Shown here: positions 1-13,300 of the stretch, piece by piece
How the letters are laid out: each line of letters opens with the position of its first letter
How positions within the stretch are numbered: position 1 is the stretch's first letter
Source: Sipunculus nudus
Taxonomy: Eukaryota > Annelida > Sipuncula > Golfingiida > Sipunculidae
DNA length: 64,000 bases
Direction: 5' to 3'
Assembly: GCA_026874595.1 (NCBI GenBank)
Contig: CM049306.1
Coordinates: forward strand, 45,012,019-45,076,018
Notes under the pieces: generated by a model
Databases searched by the model: none
What the model was told of the DNA's origin: nothing
What the model saw: the letters and a program-made list of their open reading frames with translations, nothing else
Position numbers and translations under genes: made by a program

Positions 1-1140
1 TTGCGCTTGTGTAATTTGTAAAACGACAAGTCTCCAATTCGCCACTGCAGCTGACGCGATCCCAGAGGCATGGGCATTCACAACATGTCGTCCTTCACCT
101 TAAAGTTCAAAGCCTCGTTCTTACTCTAGGGACTGGCGTTGGATTCCATCATCTTCAGCCTTTATTATAAACGGGGATTTGAAATTTAACTCTTGACAAT
201 ATGTATATTCCAAAGCCTGACCACGTATTACCGGGGCGAAAACCATTTTATTTAATTTATAAAACGAGATGTTATTAAATTGTGTCTACAAAAGCTGACT
301 TAGACCGTATTGTTGTCGATATTACTAGAATTGAAACATAATCGATTAACATTTAAAATACACATGCATACAAGGCATGCAGACAAAAGAAATAATGGCC
401 AAATATCAAATGTTAAGACTGGAATCTTAAGCATCACAGTTTCTTGGTATCCAACACAAAAATGAAACCATCTCAGTACCGGATTCTGACTTTGGTGAGG
501 TGGTTAACAGTGTTTTTATTTTATTTTATTTTTTTTTTATTTATTTTTTTTTTAAATACTATTGTGGAAAATTGTGGTCATTGAAAAGAGTTATTGTTAT
601 TTTAGGTATAAAAGATTTAAGTCAAATATAGAAATGATATCCAATTCAAAACAGAATACTGGCGTCTGTCTCACAGGGTTATGCTTACGCCAAGAAGTAA
701 TAGAGAGTTATTTGTTATGGATATCCGGTTGATCCACTGCAGCATTAGTTTAACTTCCGTATTCAATGCGGAATTATAGCATTTAATTACATTTTCTTTA
801 CATTTCAAATGTTTTCAACACTTAAAATGAATCATAAGCAAATTATATTAAATATCGCTGAATGTGTAGCAACTGCCGGGAACAATCTAAACAAGGGTAC
901 CTATTCGGACAACTTACAATAAGGACACTTTAGCCGTCTTAATTGCAGCCGTCTTCCTTGTTGATTCTTTGCACAGTTTGTAAAGGAATAGATCTCCAAA
1001 CATTACCGAACTAAACATTCAATAATATCCACATAGAGAGAGAAAGAGTAGTGGGGGGGGACTTTAAACATGGATAATCGATGTTTAATTCCAGTTTATA
1101 GACTAAGAGAAAGCACTAGCACACACCGTTAACATCAGTT
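1..1140. other. Non-coding, no recognised feature
   Basis: AT-rich sequence with a T-rich tract near 515-555. I see no open frame with family-like residues, no tRNA-like fold and no repeat boundary. Confidence 0.5.
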
Positions 1141-1142
1141 AA

Positions 1143-1260
1143 TGTGTGCAACAGGGGCGTATCCATGGGGTGCCGAAGGGGGCCACGCCCTCCCCCTCCA
1201 TCTGATTTTGCCTGTAATACTCGGGAAAAACTTTCCGGACACTAATATCTGCTAGGAAAA
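1143..1260 (+). mobile_element. MITE-like fragment with CAGGGGCG end
   Basis: The stretch opens with CAGGGGCG followed by a G/C-rich segment, then returns to AT-rich sequence. CAGGGGCG-type ends recur at 16,900, 48,803 and 53,702 (inverted). Such ends are typical of hAT-like non-autonomous elements, but the other end and a target-site duplication were not found here. Family placement is inference. Confidence 0.35.
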
Positions 1261-1835
1261 TAAGTGTAAGCAAGTAATTTTACATATATGGCGACACCAG
1301 TCATGTTTACGTCACGTTTCTTTACTGTATTCTTTCATATGCAGGTACACACTTTTCCTCATGTTTTCAGTCTTAAATGATACAAGGATATTGAAGTAGG
1401 ATGATTCTATATACATTCTATGAATGCACTCCTTTATCCTTATTTATTTTGTTGAGAAATACAGGAAAGTTTTGTTTTGAATGTTTGCTGATATAGTGAG
1501 AAAATTAAGAATAGTTTTAGTTCAGCACTTCCTGTCTGATCTATATCGTTTATGGACGTCGGAATTTGTTTCCTGTCAGAGTTCGATAGGAGCATAAGAA
1601 AATTTCATGACGGTTAAAGCACACTAAGGCAGCAAAAGTGATTGACAGTCAGTGTAAACTGAAGTTTTATAGGTTGCAAAGTACACATATGGTCATACGA
1701 AAATAAGGGGTATATCTACAAGAGATTTATTTTGAAGAATCATGTTGAATATCCATATGATAGGACTATAACTGAGGCAAAACTGAGGAAAGAATTTAGT
1801 ACTTCCTAGTCTGAGTATACTCAGAATGGACCCTA

Positions 1836-1853
1836 CCCCCCCCCCCCCCCCCC
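1836..1853. repeat. Poly-C homopolymer
   Basis: A run of about 17 C, the first of many G/C homopolymers in the window (2,519; 2,720; 4,311; 14,518; 15,421; 21,727; 41,063; 53,660; 59,618). Exact lengths are prone to sequencing error. Confidence 0.8.
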
Positions 1854-2531
1854 GATGCATTTAAATTACCCAAGAAATAATTGAAAATGCGTCTAATACA
1901 GGTGAGGGGAAATCCTCTCTTAAGCTCCCCCTCTGCACCCCTAGTCTCAAATTCTTGAACGGCCCCTAAAAATACTATTATAAAAATGAAAATAAGAAAT
2001 TAATTTTTAAAAAAAATGAAAGTATTGAGCTCATGATAAAGAAAGCCTCAATGCAACTGGCTAAAGATAAAAGGTATCAAATGTTTTTCATTGTGATGAA
2101 AGCGTAATTTTTGACTGTAGAAAATATATAAAATTTTGATTCCAAGCTGCAAAGAGAAAATAAAAATGGTTACATTATACGATACGGCCAAGGTTGGCGG
2201 GCATATTTATTGGCATAGCCCAAAGGACGATTAGGCTCATTGCACTTAGCCGCAGAAGCTGTGAATGCATTGGCTGATGTAAAGAAAATTTGGATTAATG
2301 TCCCGCCTCGAGCGTTAACGCGTTAAAATGTCAGGGGGCTCTGGAGAGTGAGTATTCAATTTTCAGATAAAACCGGAAATACAAAAAACATGACGGGCAA
2401 AAAGTAAATGATACAGAATATAAAGTTTTACGAATCATTTATGGTCTTATTTTTTCTGCGAGATAAAGACAAGTGTTCAATGGCTCGAGATCCAGTTCTT
2501 CCCAAATGGCCGCAAATGGGGGGGGGGGGGG

Positions 2532-2755
2532 TATCGCGGATTTAGGAAAGAAGGGGTGCAACTGACCAGGACTAATAAAAAATAAAACATAAAGAAAAGT
2601 CCCCAGGTCCGGAGAAAAGGGGGGCCAAGCCGCAAAATTGGTCTGAAACACTTAAAAAATATTGCGACGGCTGAAAAAGTGGGGGCCAGGACCTAAGGAC
2701 ACCCCCGAGACCCAGCAGCCCCCCCCCCCCCCCCCCCCCCGGCCTTTGGATCCGC
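2532..2755 (+). mobile_element. MITE-like element, G/C-run family, copy 1
   Basis: The segment is bounded by GCGGATTT on the left and GGATCCGC on the right, a short inverted pair. Inside it shares the order of motifs CCAGGTCCGG, a G run, TCTGAAAC..TTAAAAA and GGACCT with the segment at 40,965-41,164 read in reverse. A weaker match lies at 16,900-17,070. The two long homopolymers (12 G before it, about 21 C within it) belong to the family. No coding capacity. Confidence 0.5.
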
Positions 2756-3201
2756 TTCCGACAATGCTGCCATATAGTCATGAGAGGGAAAAGATTTCAG
2801 AAACCGGTGGACAAATCGAATATTGAAGAAAATTCTTTCTTACGATCTCTGCAGTAATTGAGTGAAAACTCAAAATTAACTGCCTAATTGGCTGGCTGAA
2901 AGAACCCTTATGGTTTGGCAATAAAAGCTCTTTGTTGAAACATTATTCACCTTCAAAAGACCGATCGTGCCAAAAATAGCAAGCGGTCCCTGTTATTGAA
3001 AAGGCATTTACTACGGGTTGTACTCGATCAATTTGTTGTATTTAGAGTCGGCCGGGAACCTGATTACTATAATATCTCTGTGATAACGTCACACTAGGCT
3101 CTCTGCCCGAAGCCCCAGTTTATAAAATTTATGCTTAACGGTGGAACATTTCACTCAGTCATGAAATAATTTCCTTTTAATCTTCCATATATTTAAAAAC
3201 A

Positions 3202-3204
<3 letters not shown>

Positions 3205-3266
<62 letters not shown>

Positions 3267-3268
3267 GT
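3205..3268. repeat. (AT)n microsatellite
   Basis: An uninterrupted TA dinucleotide run of roughly 25 units in non-coding sequence, preceded by a short GT run. Confidence 0.9.
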
Positions 3269-3733
3269 CCTATTCTCATTATTTAAAATCTATTTAGGAT
3301 AGACATGCAAAGCGGCTTACTGCAAAGCCCGACAGCCATGTGAAAATATGTGACACATTTTACTCAGTGACAGAGTAATATATTTCCTTTTATTCTTTCG
3401 TGTATATTAAGAGATTGCCGCCCCGTAAAAAAAAGATGAAATTATGCAAAGCTGGTTGAAATTGTTGCAAATTTAAACTCGTCGAACGCCCGCCAGATAA
3501 GTTTACCTCCATAATTGTTTATGTGGAGAGCCAATATGTGTGTATAGATAGATAATGTTTATTGCAGACTCACGGTCCATATACATACATATATCAGTCA
3601 ATATACACATAATATGCATACACATATAAAGAAATAAAAAAATATAGATACACATAGGTATACAATTATATACACATCCACACATACATGTATACATACA
3701 TATACATACATACACTCACCTACCTGCGCATAA

Positions 3734-4430
3734 TGTTGCGGAACCTAATATCAACAGATCACGCAGTCGTGACGAGCACAATTTCTGTTATGGAGAAAAA
3801 AAATCAGATTCTGTAACACTCGGCAGCGTGAAATGTCTAGGGGAATGAACAAAGAATACAACTATACAGTATAATAACAGTATAACAGTAAATCAATACA
3901 ATCACACAGTATAATTAACAAAGTGTACAGTACCTGGATACCACCACTGTCACAGCGACAGCAAGTCCTTTAAAACCAATAATCCACGTAACAGTTCAAA
4001 TAGTCCAAAGTAAAGCTCTTGTAATAATTTCGAAAGCAAACTGGAGACAGGCCGCACTTAATCTGCATAGAGTTCGTAGAATCTCTGGCACTACTGCATT
4101 TATCAGATAGGTCCAAAAACTGACTCACACTTTCGTGTCAGCTGGATTATTTCTCTCCTCGGCTCTAAAACACAGCCCCTATTTATAACTTTTCATCCGA
4201 AAATTCTAGAAACAATTAATCCACGAACAATTGCGAGAACCCGAAAATACATAATAAACACGCCCAAAGAACATACTAGAACAAAGAACGCTGTGTTTCT
4301 ACACATCAGACCCCCCCCCCCCCCACGCGGGCCGGCCCGGCTAGCGCGTCTACCACGGCAACGGACAATGCTAGCCCTACAAAGACACTTGTAAGACTGC
4401 TGCACACAATAAAAAGGGACACCTGTAACG
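3734..4430 (-). mobile_element. LTR-like repeat (solo LTR candidate), inverted copy
   Basis: Read on the minus strand this begins CGTTACAGGTG and ends GGTTCCGCAACA. It matches the plus-strand segment at 7,397-8,201 over several blocks: TTTTTATTGTGTG near the start, AGGGGCTGTGTTT.GAGCC in the middle, and TATTAGGTTCCG at the end. A TATAAATA motif sits just before the AGGGGCTG block. Internal gene regions, a primer-binding site and a clear target duplication are absent, so a solo LTR is the best reading. A non-LTR MITE is the alternative. Confidence 0.55.
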
Positions 4431-4501
4431 ATTAACATATATAAATACACACACATATATATATACATACATATACACATCATACACGCATGCATATATA
4501 C

Positions 4502-4604
4502 ATAAATTTTATATATATATATATATATATATATCGTAACATGTAAAACCGGTTGATGATATGTATATATATATATATATCGTAACATGTAAAACCGGTT
4601 GATG

Positions 4605-4648
<44 letters not shown>

Positions 4649-4670
4649 TAACATGTAAAACCGGTTGATG
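4502..4670. repeat. AT microsatellite interleaved with a 26-bp unit, three copies
   Basis: A 24-26-bp unit starting CGTAACATGTAAAACCGG occurs at 4,535, 4,581 and 4,647, separated by TA runs of different length. Unit spacing is 46 then 66 bases, so the copies differ mainly by dinucleotide expansion. Confidence 0.85.
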
Positions 4671-5289
4671 ACCGGTCAATACAATTTAACCCTAGACGTT
4701 TACCCAGACATGTACGCAGAACTTCAAAACAGGAACTGTACACTAAGGACCTATTCGTGGTAACGGCGAACATGCAAATTCTGCAGCATAGTATAAATGC
4801 TGTAAGGTCTTCTTATTAAAAGTAACAAGGAAACTTTAAATAGTACATGTGGTACGTCGGCTGTGGCGTGCCTGACCTGCTAAGGTGTGAGTTCCGTCCA
4901 AACAATGATATAAGTGTCTGCCCATGCTGGACTGTCACCCAGACTCAGACAATAATGTGTAAGATACCCGGGGGTCATGTTTTCTGGTATTGACCAGGCC
5001 CTAATTTAAACGGGTAACGGCGGACCAGTAAAACAGTGCTGGCTGGCTCAAGTTTGACACCTGGGTTGGCGTGGGGCTCAAGACCCGCACTTCTTACAAA
5101 TGAGCCCGTAAGACTTAAATTTTAGAGTTGACTTTATTATGTCTATTTTATATGCAATATCTAAGTATGTTTAGTTTAAAAACAATGACAGTATTCGGAA
5201 CTATTCAAGGTTACGTCAAATAAAACTTTTAATTAAAATTATGCTATTATATATCGAGAAAAAGATTACATTCTAGCATCGAATGGAGC

Positions 5290-5580
5290 TCTAGAGAACT
5301 CTAGAGAACAAGCGAGAGAGAAGGAGAGATCGAGACAGAGACAGAGAGATAGACAGACAGAGAAAAAACAACAGACGGTCAAGAGAGAGATAGTAAAAAA
5401 AGGTAAGAGAGAGTAAGGAAGAGAGCAACAGGTTTTAAAAGAGAGTGAGATGGAAAGGGAAACACCCCAAGAGAAACACAGAAAAAAAACCGCGAGAGAT
5501 GTCAGAGCAAGGAAGAAAGAAAATAGAAAGAAAAAAGAATGAGGGCAACGATTAGCCTAAGGGAGAAGATATGTGTGCGT

Positions 5581-5639
<59 letters not shown>

Positions 5640-5665
5640 GGAGAGAGAGATACAGAGAGAGAGAG

Positions 5666-5705
<40 letters not shown>

Positions 5706-5760
5706 CACAAAAAGTAAGAGAAAGAAAGAAGAAAGACAGAGAACAACAGTCAGCCCATCA
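5290..5760. repeat. (GA)n-rich tract
   Basis: Purine-rich sequence with near-pure GA from 5,578 to 5,702. It gives open frames in several phases on both strands (Arg-Glu or Leu-Ser repeats), which are artefacts of the dinucleotide. Confidence 0.9.
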
Positions 5761-6504
5761 TAGACGTCGGTCATACAAATTAATATTCAGAGAGAAAGTT
5801 CTCAGAGAGAACTCAAATTTCAGCTCATACTCTGATTTGTTAGTTTATTTCTTTAATCCGAATGCGAGCTCTTACAGTCATTGTACTCGGTCATATTTTG
5901 GAATTCCTTATCTGAGCTGAGTTTCTTATTAGCTGGGCGGCTGTTCTCCATATAAAAAATCAGAAATAAATAATTCGTTATGTTCGGAGAGAGTTGTTGA
6001 ATATTTAACAGCTTCCTCAGAAATAAAGAACACGGGCTGTCACCCATAACGTGACAGAATTAATAAAGAGTGTGTGTCCAAAGAAACGCCTGCCAACCAG
6101 AGAGTGGGATGTCAGTATGAAATTCCCTGAATGTGTCAAACGGCAGCTGAATGGAAAGGCGATCGATTTCCCTGTCACGGCACGCGGGGCCTGCGTAGCT
6201 TCGGGAAGAAAACATTTAAGGGTGCCGTGATAAAGAGATCAATATATTTATGCCATCCGCAAATTTCCATACGGCACATCCTGCACGTTTGAAGATACGG
6301 CGCCATGATTTGAAATACCGGATGATGTGATTAAGCGGGGGATTAGTAAAATCGATTGTGTTCATACACCCAGGAAACGTTTAATGTACTCGTAAAAAGC
6401 ATTAACCACCGTTTTGTTAATTACCTTCCCGGGTGTCATTTGATCCTCTGCACTGCTGATACGTGCTCAAAATAGAACTTAATTTTGTCCGTTAGAAAGC
6501 GTAC

Positions 6505-6506
<2 letters not shown>

Positions 6507-6555
<49 letters not shown>

Positions 6556-6672
6556 GAACAGATAGACAAACAGACAGAGAGACAGAGACAGAGAGCGAGA
6601 CAGAGAGAAGAGAGAGAGAGAGAGAAAGAGAGAGAGTGTGTGTGTGTGTGTGTGAGTGAGAGAGAGAAAGGG
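6507..6672. repeat. (GA)n and (GT)n compound microsatellite
   Basis: Long GA run with a short GT block at about 6,637-6,652. Open frames here are repeat-driven. Confidence 0.9.
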
Positions 6673-7334
6673 AGAGAGAGGGAAGGGGGATTCTGCGTTA
6701 TCTGTTAGTGGGTAAAAGCAAGTGCTTAGGACTGTTGAGCCATAAAGAAGGTGATATGAAATAAAAACAAACAAGCAGTTTCACACAAGGCCATATAAAA
6801 AAAAATAAGTCAGTCCCATGCACTGTTTTTGGATAAGTTTTCTCTCTCTATTTTTGGTGAATTATCCCCAATCCTTTATTATTATTGCTTTTTTTCTGCC
6901 CTTGCCTTACATCCCTCCAAATAATTCATAAACATATGAGAAAATGAACTTAATCTTGTGTTTTTAAATAAATTACTTCATGAATTAATGAGCATTGTAT
7001 ATATATAAAACGAAGCGCTCAGTCATATTCGTCAGGTTCCCACCTAACACCTGACGAAATAGCCTGTGCACTTAGAAAGCTTTTGTTATAATATATGTGC
7101 TAGTCATTCTAGCAAGTCAACTCTTAACCTACACTTCGACTACAGACCAACACGGCTAAGACCTGGCCGTTAGCTTGATATTTCAAGCTTGAATTCACAT
7201 GGTCAATATTTTTGGTAAAATTCTAAAAGGCAGATACGTAATTTAAGGTAAATCAGTTATCAATTAATATTAGATCATCGGTCGTTTTCATTTTTCAATC
7301 ACGGAACATTGAACATTTTACAACCAAAACCTAC

Positions 7335-7336
<2 letters not shown>

Positions 7337-7396
<60 letters not shown>
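7337..7396. repeat. (AT)n microsatellite abutting an LTR-like repeat
   Basis: TA run of about 30 units that ends exactly where the LTR-like repeat starts. It either marks the insertion target or grew from it. Confidence 0.9.
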
Positions 7397-7400
<4 letters not shown>

Positions 7401-8201
7401 ACAGGTGCTCTTTTTATTGTGTGACACGGGCGTGGCTCGTGTTGTGACACCCTCGCCGGGCCGTTTGTTACATTCGCAGTTTAATCCGTACTGGTTCAAC
7501 TCTCGTTGTCATGCTAGCTTGGGGCGAGGTCACATGTGAACCCTGGTATGTAGAGACACACACAGCGATGTTCTTCTAGATGATTCCTGTAACGCGTGTT
7601 TACTGTGTTGTGTAAGATCTTTTAGACTGTTCGAGAAGTGGAAAATTCTCGGCTTGGGGTGAAGAGTATACAAAGGGGCTGTGTTTGAGAGCCGGGGGAG
7701 AGCAGCAGAGAAGATTTCCAGCGGACGCAGAAGCTTGTGTGTCAGTTTCTGGGACCTTATCCGGCAATTACAGAGTTTTTCAGACTTTCTCCTGGATTTT
7801 ATGACGAGTCTTGTTTGGACTTAAGTTTACTTTTTGGATTGTTGCAAGATCTTTACATGGGACTGTCATTCTCCGAGAGTATACATTTAAAGAACTTATA
7901 TTACCGTTGTGACGGTTATGGTATCCAGGTACTGTGCACTTTGTGTATTTTATTGTGTGATTGTATTGATTTGTTGTTATACCGCTGTTTTACTGCATAA
8001 TTGTAATGATTTAGTGTATTGTAATCTTAGGGTTGTTTTAAGAGTAAATTATAGTTATTTGTTACCAAATACGACTGACTTCTTTATTCATTCCCTAGAC
8101 ATTTCACGCTGCCTAGTGTTACAGAATCTGATTTTTTATCTCCATTACAAAATTTGTGTTCATCACGCATACGTTATCTGTTTATATTAGGTTCCGTAAC
8201 A
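7397..8201 (+). mobile_element. LTR-like repeat (solo LTR candidate)
   Basis: An 805-bp element starting TGTTACAGG and ending TCCGTAACA, so it has the TG..CA ends and a 6-bp terminal inversion (TGTTAC/GTAACA) usual for LTRs. The central part holds a TATA-like TATACAAAG before GGGGCTGTGTTT. The 697-bp minus-strand copy at 3,734-4,430 shares these blocks in order. No gag-pol sequence flanks it and no convincing 4-6-bp target duplication is visible because the left flank is an AT microsatellite. Short open frames inside (for example 7,737-8,000) show no recognisable domain. Confidence 0.6.
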
Positions 8202-9237
8202 ATAAATTTATTTATATATATTATTTTATTATTCTTGGCCCCATGTTCCGTTGAACGATTTACATTTTAGTGTTGCATAACGTTGTAATTTAAAATATGA
8301 AAAAAAAGATGAATATTTGTGTTTCATACAAAACCCCGTTCACTAAGCTTTCTACACAGGTATCGTTTGGAGATATGTCCTCTCATATTCAACCGTTAAA
8401 ATGCCGGGGGTTCCTGTCAAGCATACCAGTGTTTATGGCAATACGGGGCTGGTTCCGGTTTAAAATAAACGCCGAGTTATGAAAGTTGACAGGCGCCCCA
8501 GATCATAGTGTGCCACCAACCAAAACTGACAGGCTTCCTACAACCCCGTCCTTAGTTAAATTGACATTACTCTTCAAGCACGCTCTGACCCCTTCGCTAT
8601 TGTCTTAATTGATGCTCTGAGCCTATTGATTACCAGCACACTAGTCGATGTAAGGGTAGTGGGAATATAACAGTAGGCCAGAAATACATTAACTTGCGGC
8701 AGCGACCAAGTGTTCCTCGCCCATCTTCCCGCGGCTACACAATGATCGTGAATTAGTATCTCTAGGTTGAATGGCATGGCTAATACCCGATCTTCCTTTG
8801 TAATTGGTTCAGGCATTTAATCAGCTTACCGTACAGTATATAAAAAGCTAACCTTGATTATTCATCACCATTACTGTAAGGAATGTAAAGGTATTATTAT
8901 CTGCTGCTCTAATATTTGCCGTTTCAGAAAAAGTACCAATAAGTGTCTTATAACTAGTGTTTTTAAGCTGTTTTAGTTCAAATGTGTCGATACACATATT
9001 AAATTTGTGCAGGTCCAATCTTTTGCATCTTTTCACTTTTAATCACTTCCTCTGGCGATAAACCAACCTATTATCGTTTACATCAAAGTCAAGGGAAAAA
9101 TATATCCACGATGTTTTTAAATATTTTCTTTCACAAGCCCGATAATTTGATATTATGAGCTCATATATTGTATGAACTTACCAGCACCATTCGTTCATAA
9201 TAAATCTAATCTAACATTTATTTCCTTTTTATAAATA

Positions 9238-9550
9238 TTCATTTTTGTGTGGAGCGTGGTGGGTAATGGTTAGTGCGCCGGATTCGTGACAGTCAGGCTG
9301 TGGTCTGACCGCCTTCTGCGCTAAGACACCGCGCCGAGGTCTTCACCATTAAGGTGCGCCCTTTCCACCCAGGAGTGAATGGGTAATGGTCAAGCAAGGG
9401 CGGCAGGCTAAATGTAGAACGAGAAAACCCTTCGAGCGGGCCTATGTGGCTGCTTGGTTGTATGTTCCCTTGGGAGCTGAGGAAAGCTACAAAAATCAAC
9501 AGGCCAGAAAGACCAGGAAGGCAAAATGTCAAGTCGGATGAGAGTGACGT
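9238..9550 (+). mobile_element. tRNA-derived SINE-like element
   Basis: The 5' part contains GGTTAGTGCGCCGGATT, which resembles a tRNA D-arm/A-box, followed about 30 bases on by GTGGTCTGACC, a degraded B-box. Further on CCACCCAGG..GAATGGGTAA resembles a body motif common in invertebrate tRNA-SINEs. The segment is more GC-rich than its flanks. No intact cloverleaf is present, so this is not a functional tRNA gene. Confidence 0.5.
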
Positions 9551-9969
9551 CACTGATATAAGATGTAAACCCCCAAATTTTACCCTGAACCTTTTCTTAA
9601 TTAATTTATACCTTTGTAATTTAATGATTATTTATAAATGTTTTCTTCAGCCTACAACAGAAATGCCCATTTGACATAAGTGTACATATGTTACCTGGGG
9701 TCGTCAGCAAGATAATCAAAGTGAGTCTACAGGAAAACCTATATTTAGTATTTAGGACAGCTACAAGTGTTCGGACATAAACTGAGCTAATAAATACTTG
9801 GTCCTCAAAGAGATCAGCTTGAGTCACAACAACGGCCATAACAAATAATGTCTGATACAGTGAAGCTGTCATGTGTTACTCAGCAACTGAACCCATGCCC
9901 CTCAGCACAAAACCACTAGGACTGGTGTGATATATTGATATATCAAGTGATAGAAGTTTAAACCTCTGA

Positions 9970-10390
9970 ATACCGGTGGCTCTGATAAGAATCAATATCA
10001 TTATCGATAGATCTGACAAGAGATATGAAACAATACTATAACTGATGGCCATTGCAAGGACAATGTGCTTTTTAGGAGCCTCTGACAAAAAAAAACGATT
10101 TTGGATGGCTCTGACAAGAATAAATGAAATTTAAATGGTTCTGAAAAGAATTAATACAATTATTGATGGCTTTGAGAAGGAAGAATACCTATGGGTCTAA
10201 TAAAAACCTATTGCTATAATTGATAGCAATCGCGAGGGCAGTGAGATTTTAGGTGGCTGTGACAAGGAACAATACGACTACCGATGGCTCTGACAAGAAT
10301 CAATACCAATACCGGTGACTCAGTCAATAATCAATATGAATACCGATGGCTTTGACAAGAATCATTCGATTACCGATGAATTTGATAATC
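9970..10390. repeat. Degenerate tandem repeat (GGCTCTGACAAGAATCAATA-like)
   Basis: A loosely conserved unit with core TGGCTCTGACAAGAATCAA recurs about ten times with irregular spacing of roughly 35-60 bases. Copies are diverged by substitution and indels. Confidence 0.6.
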
Positions 10391-10399
10391 CTGTACAAT

Positions 10400-13300
10400 A
10401 TCATCATGTTACAAAAACACCAATTTGAGAACTTCGGTTACAACTTCGCTGCCAATAGCGGTTATTTAAATAAATTGTGCAGAATATCTTGTCATCAAAA
10501 TATCGAAATGTTCTTATTAACAATCTAGGGTCGAATATTGACATTGATGTTTCTCACGATAGTTAGCCCTTATAGGAATTCAGAAGGGCAGTGAATTTAT
10601 ATAGTGATTAACCAATATTGACACCCTCCTCTATAAAATAAAAGAAAAAACATGTCGATCTGTCAGAGAATTGAGGAGCACGATGTATTGAACAGGTCGC
10701 TGATATAACAAAGTCACAGACTCGATCTGGATGAGTTTATTTATTATATTCAGATGAATTTAAGAAATACAGAAAGTTTCTTTAACATTGCCATCTTTGG
10801 ATTAGCGCTTGTTTTATTGCAGTATATTGTTAGATATTAATGTCTGAATTCGTAAAATGATCGACCGTATGAGATGGAAACATAGAGCTCTTGACCATTT
10901 TAGGAGTGTGTATGGGCTTTCATCGTAAATTCTATGGTGAAATTAAGTTTCCAAATGTTCCTTTTTGTGCCAAACAGACCTCCTGTTTAGAAAATATTAA
11001 ACAAGACATAGCATAGATTAGGAACTGCTTGAAACAGGAAAAGATCCGAATATTGGGGTTGAGTCACTGATGATCGAAGAGACTCTTTTGCTTTTCCCCC
11101 ACAAAAACGACGAAGAACCACTCAACAAAATTAGCTGTGATTGCCTGTGGTTTAAAAACTGACTAATGAACCAATAAAGAGTTCACAGAAAAGAAGCCGC
11201 TACTGTCTTTGTCAAAAAGAACTGATAGCACGTGTGGGACTCAGAGACTCAGAACAGGCCAGGAAGGACCAAATATACAGCCTGATTATTGAGGAACCTG
11301 ACTTTGAAAAAAGGCTTCGATTCCATTTTTATGCCAGCTGCGGATGATGACTTTTAAAAATATGAATTCGCTCCCGCGCAAACGCTAAGTCACTTATTAT
11401 CACATGCCTTTTATATTAACTGCCGGAGGATATGATAACTATTAATATATATTGGAAACAGATGGCAAAGCGACTGAACTACCTAACTATTAGCAATTCA
11501 AATACGATTATACATAGCTTTTCTTAGCGACGTTATTAAATGCTTCTCGTAATTGACATCAGTGGTTCTTGACCAACCCACTCACAATACGCAATTTTAC
11601 ATAGCACTTCAAATTTTCCACTTTTCCCTTACGAAATCCACCACCTCGGGAGGTAAACTGGGTGCCAATCTTCCGCAAAATGTTTCGTATTGTTAAAGAA
11701 GAAAAATCTAGTTGGGTAACAATTTACTTACATACGAAGATGTCATGAATCGCTTGAAATCTAAGAAATAATCCCTCCGCCCAGCCAATTTCGGTCGCAG
11801 GTGCTCAACTGGCCAAATAATGCACGAATGTGGTATGTTTTTGCTTTGGACGCAACGCAAGTAATCTGTAGTTTACAAACACAGCAACACTTCTTGCATG
11901 ATCAGCTAGGTCGTGGCTTATACAATCGCACTTGAAAACGACTAAATAACCGACTAATGACGACGTTTTTTACCGAAGCCATTTATCCTGTTGCCACACC
12001 ATGTTATGAAAATAGCGTTCAGGCCGAACTGTCATGACTAATATTTCAGATACAAGATTTACTAGGGAATATAAACTGAATAAGATGGAAAAAATTACGC
12101 ACGTGATGGGTACAGCTGATTTTTATGCAGCTAGGGAATGCTTCTTTAAACGGCAGGAACTGCTTGTCTCAACTACAAACTTAAAAATCAAAATTTGAAA
12201 CAGTTCCAGGAAAAACCTTCTGTTTTAAATTTTATTTTATTCCTATAAGCCCTCCCCACCAAACAATCATTTTCATGTACTTTGACTTGAAACAATTCTT
12301 TTCCAATGTATATTTCAATGATCTACATCTTTACAACATTTATTTCTACAACAATGGTATATACCTACACCATTGTGCATTGCGGGGAAAGGATTACTTT
12401 ATCAACAATGGTGTAAGTATAGCTCTATGTAAAAAGCGTAATATTTAATGTTTTCTGTTGTAAAAAAAAGTAAATCATTAAACTTTGCAACACATCATCA
12501 GACTCATGCCAGTCACTACAGAGGAATATTACATTTGACCTGAACAGTAAATGAATTTTAGTGCCACAGAAATATGTCGATAGTTCACGAAGTGGTTGAC
12601 TTATGTTACATTCAATACACCATCTTTATACATGCATCCGGAACAGAATCTATGGTATTCAGCCTAAACTTGAACAGAACAGCATAACCGTAGGATCCTA
12701 ATGGCTAGAGTGAGCCGTTCACTTGGGAATCCCTTAGCAAAATAAATACTCAATTCAAACTCGATTTCTTAGAATTCATAAAAGAAATAAGTACACAACA
12801 CATATTGTGTATTGATTTATTTCAGGTAAATAAATGTAAACGTTGATCGTCTAACTTGTAACGTATTGAAATTGTCAGTTAATAGATAACAGTCCTACAG
12901 GATAAAATCATACCTATTGGTACAATCGAAACATGCCTCTATAATCTTTAACTTTAACAGAAAATCGAAGTATCCGATATAACATGATGGCGATGTGCCA
13001 TATTTTTTTTATCAGGAACCATCACTGAAACCAAAAAGTTTATATAAACTTCTTATTGAATGAAAAAAGTACAACTAAAACTAAAATAAAAGGCATCATT
13101 GCTAACTTAAACAAGCTTGAGGGACCATTGAAACCCCATGTTATTAACACCACAGAAACCCATCAGAGAGAGAAAAACGCCATTTTACCGTGTATGGTGA
13201 CGAATCAGTTTAAGTTGGGTACTTTTTTTCTGGAGAAAATGCACGAACGTGGGTTGGATAATATAGAATTAAAGACGTGTGAAATTAAAAGTATTAAATC

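Noticed and set aside
5539-5920. Arg-Glu or Ser-Leu rich proteins on both strands
   Set aside because: They are translations of a GA dinucleotide run, open in several phases at once.
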